Below, piece by piece: positions 53,303 through 64,000 of a stretch of DNA of 64,000 nucleotides; the stretch's first letter is position 1, and the number at the start of each line of letters is the position of its first letter. Source of the stretch: Lotus japonicus (lineage: Eukaryota; Streptophyta; Magnoliopsida; Fabales; Fabaceae). Under the pieces are notes generated by a model, which had not been told where the DNA came from, searched no databases, and saw only the letters and a list, made by a program, of their open reading frames with translations. Both the position numbers and the translations under genes were made by a program. The stretch lies in the NCBI RefSeq assembly GCF_012489685.1, contig NC_080046.1, positions 25,984,223 to 26,048,222 on the forward strand. The letters run 5' to 3'.

Positions 53303-55899
53303 TTCTATAGCCTCTGTGCTTGACTTGGAGAGGAGGTGTATCTCTTTCCTTTAAGTTAATTCATGCATTTTTAGCATATTTTCTCTTTGTAGAACTTTCT
53401 TTTCTGTTTCATCATGCATAGTAAGTTAGAGTCATTTTGGGGTCTTTACTTCCCTATACTCACATGTTGTTGCCCGCAAGTTTTGCTCTCTAGCTTGTGC
53501 TGGTTTTTGAAAATGTTTTTGTGAATACTTGTGTTGTCTTTTGGGGATGAGTGATTGCATGCTTTGGGGAAGAGAGGAGGAGACTTCGGTCTTCCGAGTG
53601 TTTCTTGAGGATAGAGTTGGTGTGAGTCCATAAGGGTCCATCTTTGACCCTTCACCATAAAATTTCTCAGGAGGATCCTGACTCACTCGTACTTCTTCGT
53701 TCTGTATTAATTTCACTCTTTGCATGCTTTGTGATACTTGCATTATTCTTGAGACTTGTAGGTTTTTGAGCTTCAGAGTTTGTTGGCTTGAACTTTTGTC
53801 CCTAGTTGTCCCTTTGGAGCCTATTGAAGATTTCTTTGTTAGCTAAAATGATTGGGATGGATGATAGGTTGGATTTTGGGGAATGATGGTCCTTGAATTG
53901 TTGTGGAGCTGAATAATTTGTGAAGTAGTCTCTTGCCCCAAGTGAAAATTATTGAAAAAGAAGAAAAAGAAAAAGAAAAGAACTCCTAATCAAAGTTGGA
54001 GTGCAAAAAAAGAAAAGAAAAGAAAGTTGAGAAAGTGGTGCTTGTAAAGTTTGTTGATGAAAGCTCCGGGGTTATGTGATTAGACCACACTCAATAGTTT
54101 TGAAGCCTAGTCTTCCTTAGGGACCAACCACCTTGTACTTCACCAAGCCAACATTTCAACCCTTGTGAAGTCTCATTGAATTTGTGCATGTTTGATCTCT
54201 GTTGCTCTTGAGTGAATGATATCCATAACCTATGAACTACTTGTGTGCTTAGTGCACTTAATATATATCCCATCCTAGGAATTTTAGATCTATATGCTTC
54301 TCATGATGGACTCTACACTCTCCTTTATCTAAAAGTTGCATGAAGTGGATTGTTGTGTCTTTCTTTTGGAACCAGTTGTGGTTGCTAAATCCCCCGGTTT
54401 TGTGATAAGTATTCCTTGTTGGGCACTTGTTTTGGGAGCATTTCTTGCGCTTGAGGGCAAGCGAGTGTTGTTTACGCTCGAGGGCGAGCTGTCGTTGAGT
54501 ATAGTGGTGTGATGACCCTAGTTTAGTAGTGTTTTTAGGGTCATTTCTTAGTTTGTTTTGAGTCTTTTTGTTGAGTCTCATGTAGTGTTTCATGCATTCT
54601 CATGCATTTTTATCTTTATTTGTGTTTCTACTTTGTTTTGGTAATTTCATAGTTTTATAGGGACCTTTCATGCATTTTAAGTAAGTTTAAGACTTGCATA
54701 TCTTTTCTACTTGAATTGAGGGTCTTTTGTGCTAATAAACTCTTGGAAATCCTAGATATTTTCCTTGCTTTGTTCCCAAGCAGCTAGGTCTGAAAACTGA
54801 TGAAGAAAGAAGGTCAAAAGGCTTGGAAAATTGAAGGGAGGCTTAAAGGGAAGTTAAGAAGAAGGTCAAGAGGCTTTCTAGAATGTAGAGAGCGCTCAGG
54901 CACTCGTGTTGAGCGCTTGAGCGCCAATTGGATCGATGTTTACATGATGCTAGAAAGGAATTGGCGCCTGAGCGCTCCTGATTGAGCGCCTGAGCGCCAA
55001 TTACCTCCAGAGAGCTTGTTTTGGCTTGGAATTGGCGCTCAGGCGGGCTTAATTGGCGCCTGAGCGCCCAGACTCGACCTGTTTGCCTATAAATAGGCTT
55101 TTTGTTATTTCTTTTGTAACTTTTGTCATTTCTATACATTCCTAAATAAGTTAGAAGTAGGGTTAGGCTCTGGAGCTTGAGGAGAAGCATTCTCCAAGTC
55201 CATGTTCCAGGTTTTATCCTTCTTTTCTTGTATGGATTCTATAGCCATGCTTGGCTAAAACCCCTTTTGTTTTGGGTTCTTTGTAAGACTTTGGATGTTT
55301 TAGCTTTCATTCCTTTTCTATTCATGTTGTTCTGAGTAAACCCTTGAATCTCACTCCTATGCTCTATCTCTCAAGCTTGAATGCATGCTAGCTTTTTACT
55401 TTTCTATAATCATAACGATAGTTTGTTATAGAATTGGGACTTGTTGTGAGATTACCTCTTCTATACTTGCTGCTAGGAATAGAGGAAGGGTTGAGGTTTG
55501 TTGGCCTAAATTGCATGCTTAGTGCTTCTAACAAATGTTTAGGTTATCAAGGAATTGAATCTATCTTTTGATTAGAAAGGGTTTTCTTTACGAGGCATCG
55601 ATAGATGACTATCTAGGCTAGAACATCAAGGAGAGACTCAGAATTAATTGAATAGGAAGGTTTGCTAAAACTGAATTTGTTGAGCAAGAACCCAAGGCAA
55701 TTTCATCTCTGTTTTTCAATCGCTTTATTACTTGAGCACTTGTCTTTTTACAAACTTAAGAAACAAACAACCTTTAAAACTGAATTTTACTTGCTTTTCA
55801 ACCTTGAACTTGACTCTTAAACTGAATTCACATTCCAATTCCCTGTGGTTCGATAAATTAAAACCCGGAGATATCTGTGCACTTGCAGATTGACCAACA
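53303..55899 (+). mobile_element. 3' LTR of the Athila-like element
   Basis: Matches 48000-50608 with few substitutions and one 12-bp deletion (near 54037). It ends TTGACCAACA, followed at once by copia coding sequence (GTAGATTG). Confidence 0.92.
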
Positions 55900-57240
55900 G
55901 TAGATTGTTTAAATCACAACTTATTGTCAATAAGTCAATTAGCTGATAAGGGTTATGATGTTATTTTCAATCAAAAGTCTTGTAGGCTGTAAGTCAGATC
56001 GATGGCTCTGTTCTGTTTAACCGCAAGAGGAGGAACAACACTTATAAGATCAGATTATCTGAGTTGGAAACTCATAATGTAAAGTGCCTTCTTTCTGTTT
56101 ATGAGGAGTAATGGGTATGGCATAGACAGTTAGGACATGCAAGTATGAGAAAGATTTCTCAGCTGAGTAAACTTGACCTTGTCAGGGGCTTACCCACTCT
56201 GAAGTTCTCTTCAGATGCTCTTTGTGAAGCATGTTAGAAAGACAAATTTACAAAAGTCCCTTTCAAGGAAAAAAATGTTGTTTCCACCTCAAGGCCGTTG
56301 GAACTTCTGCATATCGACCTATTTGGACCAGTGAAAACTGAGTCTATAGGTGGCAAGAGATATGAGATTGTCATTGTTGACGACTATAGCCGCTGGACAT
56401 GGGTAAAATTTCTATCCTACAAGGATGAGTCTCATTCTGTGTTCTCTACCTTTATTGCCCAAGTGCAAAACGAGAAGACTTGCAGTATTGTGCGTGTCAG
56501 AAGTGATCATAGTGGAGAGTTTGAGAATAACAAGTTTGAGAGTCTGTTTGATTCCTATGGAATTGTACATGATTTCTTTTGTCCTAGAACTCCTCAACAT
56601 AATGGTGTTGTTGAGAGGAAGAACAGAACTCTTCAAGAGATGGATAGAACCATGCTTCAAGAAACTGACATGGCAAAGCACTTCTGGGCTGAGGCACACA
56701 GCATGTTACATTCAGAACAGGATCTCTATCAGACCAATTCCGAATAAGACTCCTTATGAATTCTGGAAGAAAATAAAGCCCAACATTTCCTACTTTCATC
56801 CTTTTGGTTGTGTCTGCAATGTTCTGAATACTAAGGATAGATTGCATAAGTTTGATTCTAAATCTTCTAAATGTCTATTACTTGGTTACTCTGATCGTTC
56901 TAAAGGCTTTAGAATTTATAATAGGCTTTAGATTTGATGATAAGCTTGACTCTGATCAGTCAAAGCTAGTTGAAAAGTTTGCAGATATGAGTATAAATGT
57001 TTCTGATAAAGGCAAAGCTCCAGAGGAAGCTGAGCCAAAGGAAGACTCTGATTCACAACCTCAGAAGAAGAGCAGAATTGTTGCCTCTCACCCTAAGGAG
57101 TTGATTTTGGGAAACAAAGATGAACCAGTCAGAACCTGATCAGCATTCAGACCCTCTAAAGAGACTCTGCTTAGTTTGAAAGGATTGGTATCCTTAATTG
57201 AACCAAAGTCAATTGATGAAGCTCTTCAAGACAAAGACTG
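55900..57240 (+). pseudogene. SIRE-like copia integrase, continuing to the start of reverse transcriptase
   Basis: Opens mid-polyprotein with NHNLLSISQLADKGYDV (pre-integrase), then WHRQLGHASMRKISQLSKL, then integrase core HIDLFGP (first Asp), RSDHSGEF (second Asp) and HNGVVERKNR (Glu) with 35 residues between the last two. Stop codons interrupt it near 56110 and 56235, and a frameshift near 56700 is needed to continue into NKTPYEFWKK and LLGYSDRSKGFRIYN. The end, EPKSIDEALQDKD, is the start of copia reverse transcriptase and is cut by the Tekay LTR at 57241. Dead copy; same element as the gag at 30504. Confidence 0.9.
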
Positions 57241-57771
57241 TGTAACACCCCGATTTCGGTGGCGTCACTTTAGTAACCAAAAGTAAACTTAATGCGGAAA
57301 AACGTGAAATATTTCTTTTTCGATAATAACTAAGACAAGACTGAATTAAATAAAACCCGAAATAACAATAATCAGAACTAATGTACAATATATATATAGC
57401 AGCCCCCGCTGTAGTAGTAACCTCGTCACGAGTAAACCTCCAGTGACGGAAAGAGAAAGATGTAACGCCCGTGGGCAAAAGTACAAACCAAAAGAAAAGG
57501 TTAAGTGTCCGCAACACTATACCTCAAAACTGAGAATAAGCTGGCCCATCGGCCTGAAACAAGACCTCCTAAGTCCAACCAACTCTCTGTGATTCCCGTA
57601 AAGAAACCACACAAAAAGCTATAGGTGGGAAACTACCCTGTCCCGAATGAAACAAATAATGTTCAGAGCTAAGACTCTACTCCTACACTAATCCCATCTC
57701 GAGGAGCTCACACTAACACTCAATTCTACATGCTGGCATGATCGTCGTCCGAATTCGAAATCCAGAACGAC

Positions 57772-57888
57772 CTAGTCTATGTACACCATCCGTCCTCCGT
57801 TCGCTATCGCGATGCGCTCCTGTTCCAGCATCCCAACTCTAGTTTCCCCCGAAGGGTGAACCGTCGTGAACCAGTCCGCCAAAGACAT
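57772..57888 (-). pseudogene. LTR ORF with internal deletion (element 2)
   Basis: From ATG 57888: MSLADWFTTVHPSGETR, then a jump directly to ERIAIANGGRMVYID and a stop, i.e. the start and the tail of the ORF seen at 36555-37034 with the middle of the domain removed. The SIM-like part after the stop reads VVLDFEF, no longer acidic/serine-rich. The element also lacks pol. Confidence 0.8.
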
Positions 57889-58561
57889 CTGACAAAGGGC
57901 GTTTGTCCGCCAAAGCACACAAAGAAGACGCGAGGGTCAACTCTAAAGAACTATGTAGATAATAAACCCAATAGGTACAATTAATAGATAGCCACTTAGG
58001 CTTATAACTAGAGATATCGTTCCTAGGGTTGCATGTTCCACAAAATCATAACGACAATAATAACAATTAGCATGTTCCAAGTAAGTTTATCAAATAGCAA
58101 CCACACTCATCAACTAAGTCAGTATGCATGTTGCGTGATATGTATGCAGGTTAACCCAGTCAACCAATATGCAATCCGGAACGGATGGACATCATCGGAT
58201 CAGCCCTTCACCAGCCACGGTGGTGCCATTTCGGCCCGTGATGCCTCTTACACCAACAGGGGTAGTCAGATCAGCAGTAAACCCGTAGGTCTGCCATTTC
58301 GGTCTGCTACAAGAGACGTCTACAAACGCTCTTTCACGGCATTCCGGGTCTTATGACCATTTTGGAAACCGACGAGGTCCAGAGTACGTCCTGTGTTAAT
58401 ACCTCATTAATGTTGCATGTATGCAAAATGATTAGTCAAACAACGTCTCCGACCTCACTCGACACGTCGCCACGTGTTCTATGGAAGTTAAAGTCTCTAA
58501 AAGCTTACCCTAAGGTAAAGTCGATTCTGCGACCAAAAGACACACTTCATAACGACACATA

Positions 58562-58682
58562 GCTGCTCCAACAGCACCACAACACACGCTGCTCCAACAG
58601 CACAATAGCACACACTGCTCCAACAGCACAACAATAAACGCTGCTCCAACAGCACAACATCAAACGCTGCTCCAACAGCACA
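58562..58682 (-). repeat. Five tandem TGCTGTTGGAGCA hairpin units
   Basis: Plus-strand GCTGCTCCAACAGCAC five times, period about 24-31 bp. It occupies the same relative LTR position as the arrays at 35640-35830 and, probably, 271-486. Confidence 0.9.
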
Positions 58683-59319
58683 ACGACAACATACTCAACA
58701 CTCGGATCCGACGACACTCCTCGTTTTCCAAAATTAAGATTTCACTTCCAATGCCTTCCTTCGAGGTTGTTATCATTACTTAAAGATTTAGAGGTTATTT
58801 AAGGTCTTATGAGTTTTCTTTATAAAATAGATTCCATTTTGTCTTATCGCAAGTCTTATACATTTGCAGGATCTCCCAATCCCAAGTCGCTTCCAGAGGA
58901 TGTCTCGATCCACTAAACAAAGTCAAGGCCCGAACCTCGTTCGTCCTATCAAACTTTCTCAAAACTCTCAAAATAAAATCGGCATGACCTGCCCGCTATT
59001 CTCACCATTCAGAATCTCAGATTTCCAGTGTAAAGCATATTTAAATCATCACAATCAACAACATGTCATATATCAAGAAATCTCAACATTAACACTTAGC
59101 ACTTAGCATATAAAGCATGCACCACACATCCTAGATTACCCACATAGCACATAGCATGTAAGTCAATCTTCAAAAACATTCAGTAGATGAATCATCTACA
59201 TTGTCAGCCGAAGCCTCAGAAAACATTTTCAATCACACACAATCTCAGTGCATAAACAGTAAACAATGTCGAAACATCGACCCTAAGCATTAACTAGAGA
59301 TTCAGTGAGAAGCCCTCAC

Positions 59320-59397
59320 CTGAAAGTTCTCCAGAATGATCAACTAGTGCTTCCTCGCACTCAAAGTGTTGGTCCTCGGGGAAATCCTCGAAAGTAC
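59320..59397 (-). other. 78-bp conserved exon-like segment (element 2)
   Basis: Minus strand: TTCATTGTAAAG, 78 bp, GTGAGGGC. The frame reads TFEDFPEDQHFECEEALVDH, then SGELS, open. Confidence 0.65.
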
Positions 59398-60939
59398 CTT
59401 TACAATGAAATCACAGAATACTATAAGAATCTATCGGAAACTAAGTTATCGATACTTACTAAGGTTACTCGAAGAAATCTATACTCTAAGGTACGATAAT
59501 CTAGCGCGAAAGGACAAGTTTTCGGAAAAGGAAATTTCCTCCTCCCCCTCTAATAGGGCTCGGCCACTTTGGGTAATTAGGGGGCTCGATTTTTCTTCGA
59601 TCAAACTTGGTTCCTATGCTTTCATAAGCCGTAACTAAGGGTATTCTGAACTCGGAAAAATTATCGGATCAAAAACTGTCGCAGGGGTATTTTGGTCATG
59701 ATTTTTAACTTAGGATTTTCAAAACTGAAATCCCAAAAATAAAATTTTGCAGGGACGTCACCAACGACGTTTATGACAACTAATCCTACTAGCACTAAGC
59801 TAAGGCGATAGTTTTTAGTCTAAAGGTTGAAGCTTTACCTCAAAAACTCCAAAAATGGGTATTTAAGGCTAAAATTGATTCCGGCGGAATTCCGGCGACA
59901 TAACGGAAAATCTAATCCGGCAGAAGTGATCTTGGGCACATATAGAAGAGGTTTAGAATCAGAAATAAAAGATTCAGGATAGTTTTGCAAAAAACCCATA
60001 AACTATCCACTCAGAAAACTCTACAGAAAAGCTATGGAAAAAGCGATCAGAGGTAAGGATTAGCGACTATACCTCGAAGCCTTGAAGCAGCAACTGATTA
60101 ATCGACGATCAAGCAAGAGATGAAGAAAAACTCTTCTTCCTTCCTCTTCAATGGAGCTCGCGGGTTTGGGAGAGAAATGGAGGAGTTCTTGTAAATTTTC
60201 TCACCTTTCTTGCTATATGTAGAAGATGGAAATTCGCGGCGAAATGAAAGTTTCGCGAATCTGATTTTTCCGGCGTCATTCTCCGTGAATTAATAGATAT
60301 GTTTTGGCAAAAGAATTCCAAAACTATAAAGAGGTCTCCTTGTATTTTTGGCAACTAATGCAAAGTCGGTGCAAAGTCGGTGTAAAACTATTTTACCCGA
60401 TAAGTTGCTTTTTGCATCGAATGTCGGAATAGAAAACTTCCTTCGGAAGAAAGATTGAAATCATCAAGAGAAATGGGTGTACGCGTGTGGAATATTCATT
60501 TGAAGCTCTGAATAGAAAAAGTCTTCATTGTCGAGAAATTCTAGGGTTTTGAAATACCAGGGATTCGGTTTCGGCAAACTTCCGATGATTGGAATCGGAC
60601 GTTCGTAGATCCTAGAGTTTCGCCTCGAAACGATTTTGGTATATGGACAAAGAGAAGTTCTAACATTTCTCTGAAGATTTTTGGAATTAACTTCCATCGT
60701 GCCTAAAAGTGAAAATTAGCTATATACTAGGGTTTCTGACCTAGGTTTAAGCGTATAACGATCGTACTATAACTTTTATCGATCATGATGTAATCCTTTG
60801 ACTTTTCCTGAACTTTCTCCTTCATAAATTTATTTCATTTGGTCAACTCTAGTTCAGGTTTCCCTTCACAATACATCAACCCTAATCGTAAATGGAAATC
60901 TCTTCCACTGATCCTAAACTTAAAATCTTGGGTCTTACA

Positions 60940-62104
60940 TTACTACCCTCCAAAAAGAAAGTTTCGTCCTCGAAACTTAAGGGTCAGTAATAGTTCCGGA
61001 TATTATTCCTTGATCTTTTCCTCTAACTCTCACATAACACCATCCGTGTCTTTATTCCAAATAATTTTCACTAAAACACTCTGCTTTCTCTTCGATTGTT
61101 TCACTCTTCTAGCCCCAATGCTGGTTCGACGGCGTCTCAACAGACATAACATCTTTCAACTTGCCGAGGTTTAACTACAATCGTCAATGATGACACCACT
61201 AAAACTCTTACTCGAATATGATCTTCAGCTTCCGAAGTCGATCTTTACCCTAAGATTCTCATTCCACTTAGCAAAATTCACTCGCTAATCTCTAGCTCGT
61301 ATCACCGAAATCCATAACAAGTTTCATTCACTCTTAGACTTTAAGCAACTTGTCCAAATATGAGCCCCTCAAGTGTTCATCTTAATACTAACCTTCCCTT
61401 TTCTGTAACTTAATCACCATCTCGTCAATCAACTTCTTAATCTCTCTATCAAATTCTAACCAACTTCGAGTCCTAGAAACTTAAGACAACAATTCATAGA
61501 CTTAAAACCTGAACCTTCACCAAGTTTGGACCTCTAATGTCCGTTAATTCTTCAATGCTTCCTAAATGAATATCCATTTCTTCAAACTATATCTCCTTCG
61601 CAAGAGAACTTATACTTAATGCGAACTTTTTCCTCCCAGCTCGACTAATCCTCGATCCAATCAAGTTAATCTTACCAATCCTTCTATCAAAGTCCATAGC
61701 CAGCTCTGATTCCGAATATCACCCCCTCAATATTAAGTTGATCAAGCCTAATACATCGAAGGTGAAATTTAGAAAAACCCACTGGAACAGTCAATGAGTT
61801 CGTATCATCCAATAGTCACAAATATCCTGACCTCACATCCTCAACGATTCCGCTACGGAACTACACGCCCTCGACATCATACGTATACTATCCATAAGAA
61901 ATCTCTATGAGATTCATTCTTCAGCTTCTAGCTTCCTTTTAAACGCATTGGTGCAAAACTACTTTCTAGGTTTACCGTGTTATTCTAAACCTCGTGTAAC
62001 TTCTATAGTGGAAACACGAGTAGCAGTCAAATAAACTTTTGTAGGTGTAATAACTATAAGGTCAACGCTTAGCGATAAAAGCAAGTTCAGACGTGTTGCA
62101 CACG
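60940..62104 (-). pseudogene. Degenerate pol remnant of Tekay-like element 2
   Basis: The first about 230 bp (60940-61170) align by eye with the integrase C-terminal end of element 1 (CTACCCTCCAAAAAGAAAGT, TTCGTCCTCGAAACTTAAG and following). The rest is stop-ridden, with only scattered similarity to pol and a protease-like trace near 62000-62100. Reverse transcriptase, RNase H and the integrase core are missing: 1.2 kb remains of what is about 3.5 kb in element 1. Confidence 0.75.
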
Positions 62105-63253
62105 CTACGGGGGTAACGAAGAGTATACCATACTAGAATGAGAAAGAATAGTTAGAAAGTTACCATCGTTCTTGCGCTCTCCTCTGACTAATCCATCAGC
62201 TCCCTCGCCGCACAAGACATGGACCCTTCCCCGTGCAGTAGAACGTCTTCCCCTCACCGTATGCACAGATGGCTCAACCTTGGTTACATTGCAATCCTTG
62301 GCTTGATGCCCCGGACGGCTGCAGTTGAAACATAGAGGTCTTCCGTCTGGACACTTGTTAGTGTAGTGCCCCACCTTCTTGCACCTGTAACACGTCACTC
62401 CTTGACCCGAAGTCTTGTTTCCTGTTCCTCCGGTAGCATTTATGGGCTTATACTGCCCCGAGGTAAAACCTTCCGCCACAGGACGTTGATACGGCTTCTT
62501 CTGTCGGAATCTCTCTATCCCATGATTATTTTGAAAGTTCGACCTCATTGGTCCCCCAGTGCCTGTTCTATTCATCCTCTTGTTCTTCATAAGTTCAACT
62601 TCTGTTGCCTTCTCAACCAAAGCTTGGAAACGCATAATTCCCAATGGCCTCACAGAGTCCTCGATATCTGGCCTCAGTCCATTGACGAAACGCTTACACA
62701 TGTAGCGCTCATCGACATGGTCGGTGAAAAATTGGAAGTGTTTGGCCAAAGACTCCAATTTAGAAGCAAATTCAGGTACAGACATGATCCCTTGTCGGAG
62801 TGTCAGAAGCTGTGCCTCCCGCTCGTCCCGAGCACTAGGTGGAAAATACTTTTCCAAGAATGCAGTTCGAAAGGAGTTCCAATTTACTTCCTCGTCGTTA
62901 GCTTCCATAATTCCTCTGGTACCCTTCCACCAGTACTCAGCATCGCCCAGCAGCAGATAAGTTGCCAGGCCCACCTTAGCCCCTTCAGCAGTCTGCAGTA
63001 CTTCGAAAATCTTCTCAATCTCTTGGATCCATAGATCCGCATTGTCTGGGTCAGTCCCGCCCGTGAACTTGGGTGGATCCTGCCTTCTAAAATCATTCAG
63101 TCCCCTGTTCTGGTCTAGGGCTAACTCCCTCTCACGCTTATGTCGCTCACGTTCAGCCTTGTCAGCACGCCACTGAGCGTTCTCCACGGTTTGATTTGTC
63201 ATTGCCTGGGCCACAGCAGTCATTGCCCCAGCGAGTTGATTCATGTTCACCAT
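62105..63253 (-). CDS. Tekay-like Gag of element 2
   Basis: 382 codons from ATG 63253 (MVNMNQLAGAM), a clean gag frame. The capsid part ([50 protein letters not shown]) is about 85% identical by eye to element 1. Two zinc knuckles are CYRCKKVGHYTNKC and CFNCSRPGHQAKDC. The frame runs on towards protease but reads LTILSHSS where the DSG active site should be, so protease is lost. Gag is therefore the only intact product. An element that keeps gag and LTRs but drops pol is a usual design for a non-autonomous retrotransposon. Confidence 0.88.
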   Translation of the reverse strand: MVNMNQLAGAMTAVAQAMTNQTVENAQWRADKAERERHKRERELALDQNRGLNDFRRQDPPKFTGGTDPDNADLWIQEIEKIFEVLQTAEGAKVGLATYLLLGDAEYWWKGTRGIMEANDEEVNWNSFRTAFLEKYFPPSARDEREAQLLTLRQGIMSVPEFASKLESLAKHFQFFTDHVDERYMCKRFVNGLRPDIEDSVRPLGIMRFQALVEKATEVELMKNKRMNRTGTGGPMRSNFQNNHGIERFRQKKPYQRPVAEGFTSGQYKPINATGGTGNKTSGQGVTCYRCKKVGHYTNKCPDGRPLCFNCSRPGHQAKDCNVTKVEPSVHTVRGRRSTARGRVHVLCGEGADGLVRGERKNDGNFLTILSHSSMVYSSLPP

Positions 63254-63453
63254 GTTCTCTGTTTAGTTAGACAAACAGTTAGTACTCATCATAAGATAGC
63301 ATTTCCATAACTATACAATATGATTAAGCAATAACTTCAATCAATTTTTAAGCGAAAAATCGCTTGCAGACAATCAATTTTTCACTCTTTGCAGAGTCAC
63401 ACAACCTAGCACAGAAGACCTATTCCCCAACAACTCCCGAAAGACTCGACCGT

Positions 63454-63465
63454 GCTCTGATACCA
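63454..63465 (-). other. Primer-binding site of Tekay-like element 2
   Basis: TGGTATCAGAGC on the minus strand, three bases after the 5' LTR (63469). Confidence 0.92.
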
Positions 63466-63468
63466 CAA

Positions 63469-64000
63469 TGTAACACCCCGATTTCGGTGGCGTCACTTTA
63501 GTAACCAAAAGTAAACTTAATGCGGAAAAACGTGAAATATTTCTTTTTCGATAATAACTAAGACAAGACTGAATTAAATAAAACCCGAAATAACAATAAT
63601 CAGAACTAATGTACAATATATATATAGCAGCCCCCGCTGTAGTAGTAACCTCGTCACGAGTAAACCTCCAGTGACGGAAAGAGAAAGATGTAACGCCCGT
63701 GGGCAAAAGTACAAACCAAAAGAAAAGGTTAAGTGTCCGCAACACTATACCTCAAAACTGAGAATAAGCTGGCCCATCGGCCTGAAACAAGACCTCCTAA
63801 GTCCAACCAACTCTCTGTGATTCCCGTAAAGAAACCACACAAAAAGCTATAGGTGGGAAACTACCCTGTCCCGAATGAAACAAATAATGTTCAGAGCTAA
63901 GACTCTACTCCTACACTAATCCCATCTCGAGGAGCTCACACTAACACTCAATTCTACATGCTGGCATGATCGTCGTCCGAATTCGAAATCCAGAACGACC
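63469..64000 (-). mobile_element. 5' LTR of Tekay-like element 2 (cut by window end)
   Basis: 532 bp that appear identical to 57241-57772. Confidence 0.93.

Larger units (their letters stand above)
48000..55899 (+). mobile_element. Athila-like non-autonomous Ty3/gypsy element
   Basis: LTRs 48000-50608 and 53303-55899 (2609 and 2597 bp; the 12-bp difference is one indel near 48735). A primer-binding site matches tRNA-Asp, and a single long ORF encodes Gag and protease. TGGGAGACAACCCAAG before the 3' LTR and the purine-rich AGCGGGAGGCGG are typical of Athila 3' ends. Reverse transcriptase, RNase H and integrase are absent. The left flank is Tekay LTR, the right flank copia pol, and no target duplication is visible. 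Confidence 0.9.
25542..57240 (+). mobile_element. SIRE-like Ty1/copia element, split by nested insertions
   Basis: Pieces in order: 5' LTR 25542-25591 plus 29233-30428 (about 1.24 kb once the inserted solo LTR is removed), primer-binding site 30431-30442, gag 30504-31272, then integrase to the start of reverse transcriptase at 55900-57240. Interruptions are a solo LTR (25592-29232), a Tekay element (31273-48004), an Athila-like element (48000-55899) and a second Tekay element (from 57241). Gag end, protease and early integrase are missing, so sequence was lost at the Athila junction. The 3' half lies beyond the window. Confidence 0.85.
57241..60939 (-). mobile_element. 3' LTR of Tekay-like element 2
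   Basis: TGTAACACCCCGATTTCGG to ATCTTGGGTCTTACA. It carries the 78-bp exon-like segment, a hairpin array and a deleted LTR ORF. The TATA-like word at about 60213-60222 is eroded (CTACATATAG on the minus strand). Confidence 0.93.
57241..64000 (-). mobile_element. Tekay-like Ty3/gypsy element 2, pol-less, runs off the window
   Basis: Minus strand: 5' LTR from 64000 to 63469 (partial), primer-binding site 63465-63454, gag 63253-62105, a 1.2-kb remnant of pol, polypurine tract next to 60940, 3' LTR 60939-57241 (3699 bp). The five bases before it, GACTG (57236-57240), should recur on the far side. The visible 532 bp of the two LTRs appear identical with no indel, so insertion was recent although pol is gone; enzymes must have come from another element. 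Confidence 0.93.

Overview
The window is plant nuclear DNA from a dicot, most likely a papilionoid legume. This is inferred from SIRE-type Ty1/copia elements, long-LTR Tekay-type Ty3/gypsy elements and legume-style MITEs; no single marker proves the species. Only two intact host genes are visible. One is a CYP86A1-type fatty-acid omega-hydroxylase (12371-13951, +, one exon), predicted to act in root suberin synthesis. The other is a ten-exon chloroplast PHT4;1/ANTR1-type phosphate transporter (15876-24452, -), whose exons I traced splice site by splice site to a 520-aa protein. The two genes converge, 1.9 kb apart, with no sign of a shared pathway. A frameshifted AP2/ERF fragment (10327-10586, -) is the only other host-gene remnant.

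Layout. 1-2571: the end of a Tekay-like LTR inserted in a copia LTR. 2572-8500: small repeats, including a Tourist-like element (5534-6909) that holds a complete TRIM retrotransposon with identical 169-bp LTRs (5687-6082) and a 0.6-kb GGT tract. 8505-11338: a probable Pack-MULE flanked by a 10-bp duplication and carrying the AP2/ERF fragment and a copia LTR. 11606-11741: a TRIM solo LTR in the CYP86A1 upstream region. 12.2-24.5 kb: the two genes. The PHT4;1 introns hold an 879-bp hAT element with an 8-bp target duplication, a Stowaway MITE at a splice donor, two related small MITEs and LINE 3' ends.

25.5-64 kb is one nest. A SIRE-like copia element (+) received a Tekay-type solo LTR (25592-29232), a Tekay element (31273-48004, -) that itself contains another solo LTR (33450-37526), an Athila-like non-autonomous element (48000-55899) and a second Tekay element (57241 to beyond the window, -). 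Target duplications confirm most of these steps. The right edge of the Athila element joins a different sequence from its left edge, so a deletion or recombination occurred there.

The main candidate for something undescribed is inside the Tekay-like LTRs. Each 3.6-4.2-kb LTR has a TATA-like box about 0.7 kb from its start, so about 3 kb of the LTR should be transcribed ahead of gag. That leader carries (i) a 78-bp exon-like segment of the same length and reading frame in four distinct copies, bounded by AG and GTGAGG, and (ii) an ORF with a conserved roughly 80-residue domain of no family I recognise and an acidic tail containing a SUMO-interaction-like motif. The ORF is intact in three copies and deleted in the copy that also lacks pol. 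One LTR also carries an array of short palindromes whose arms change together. A second oddity is the Athila-like element, which encodes Gag, protease and then a second, divergent Gag-like domain where reverse transcriptase would be expected.
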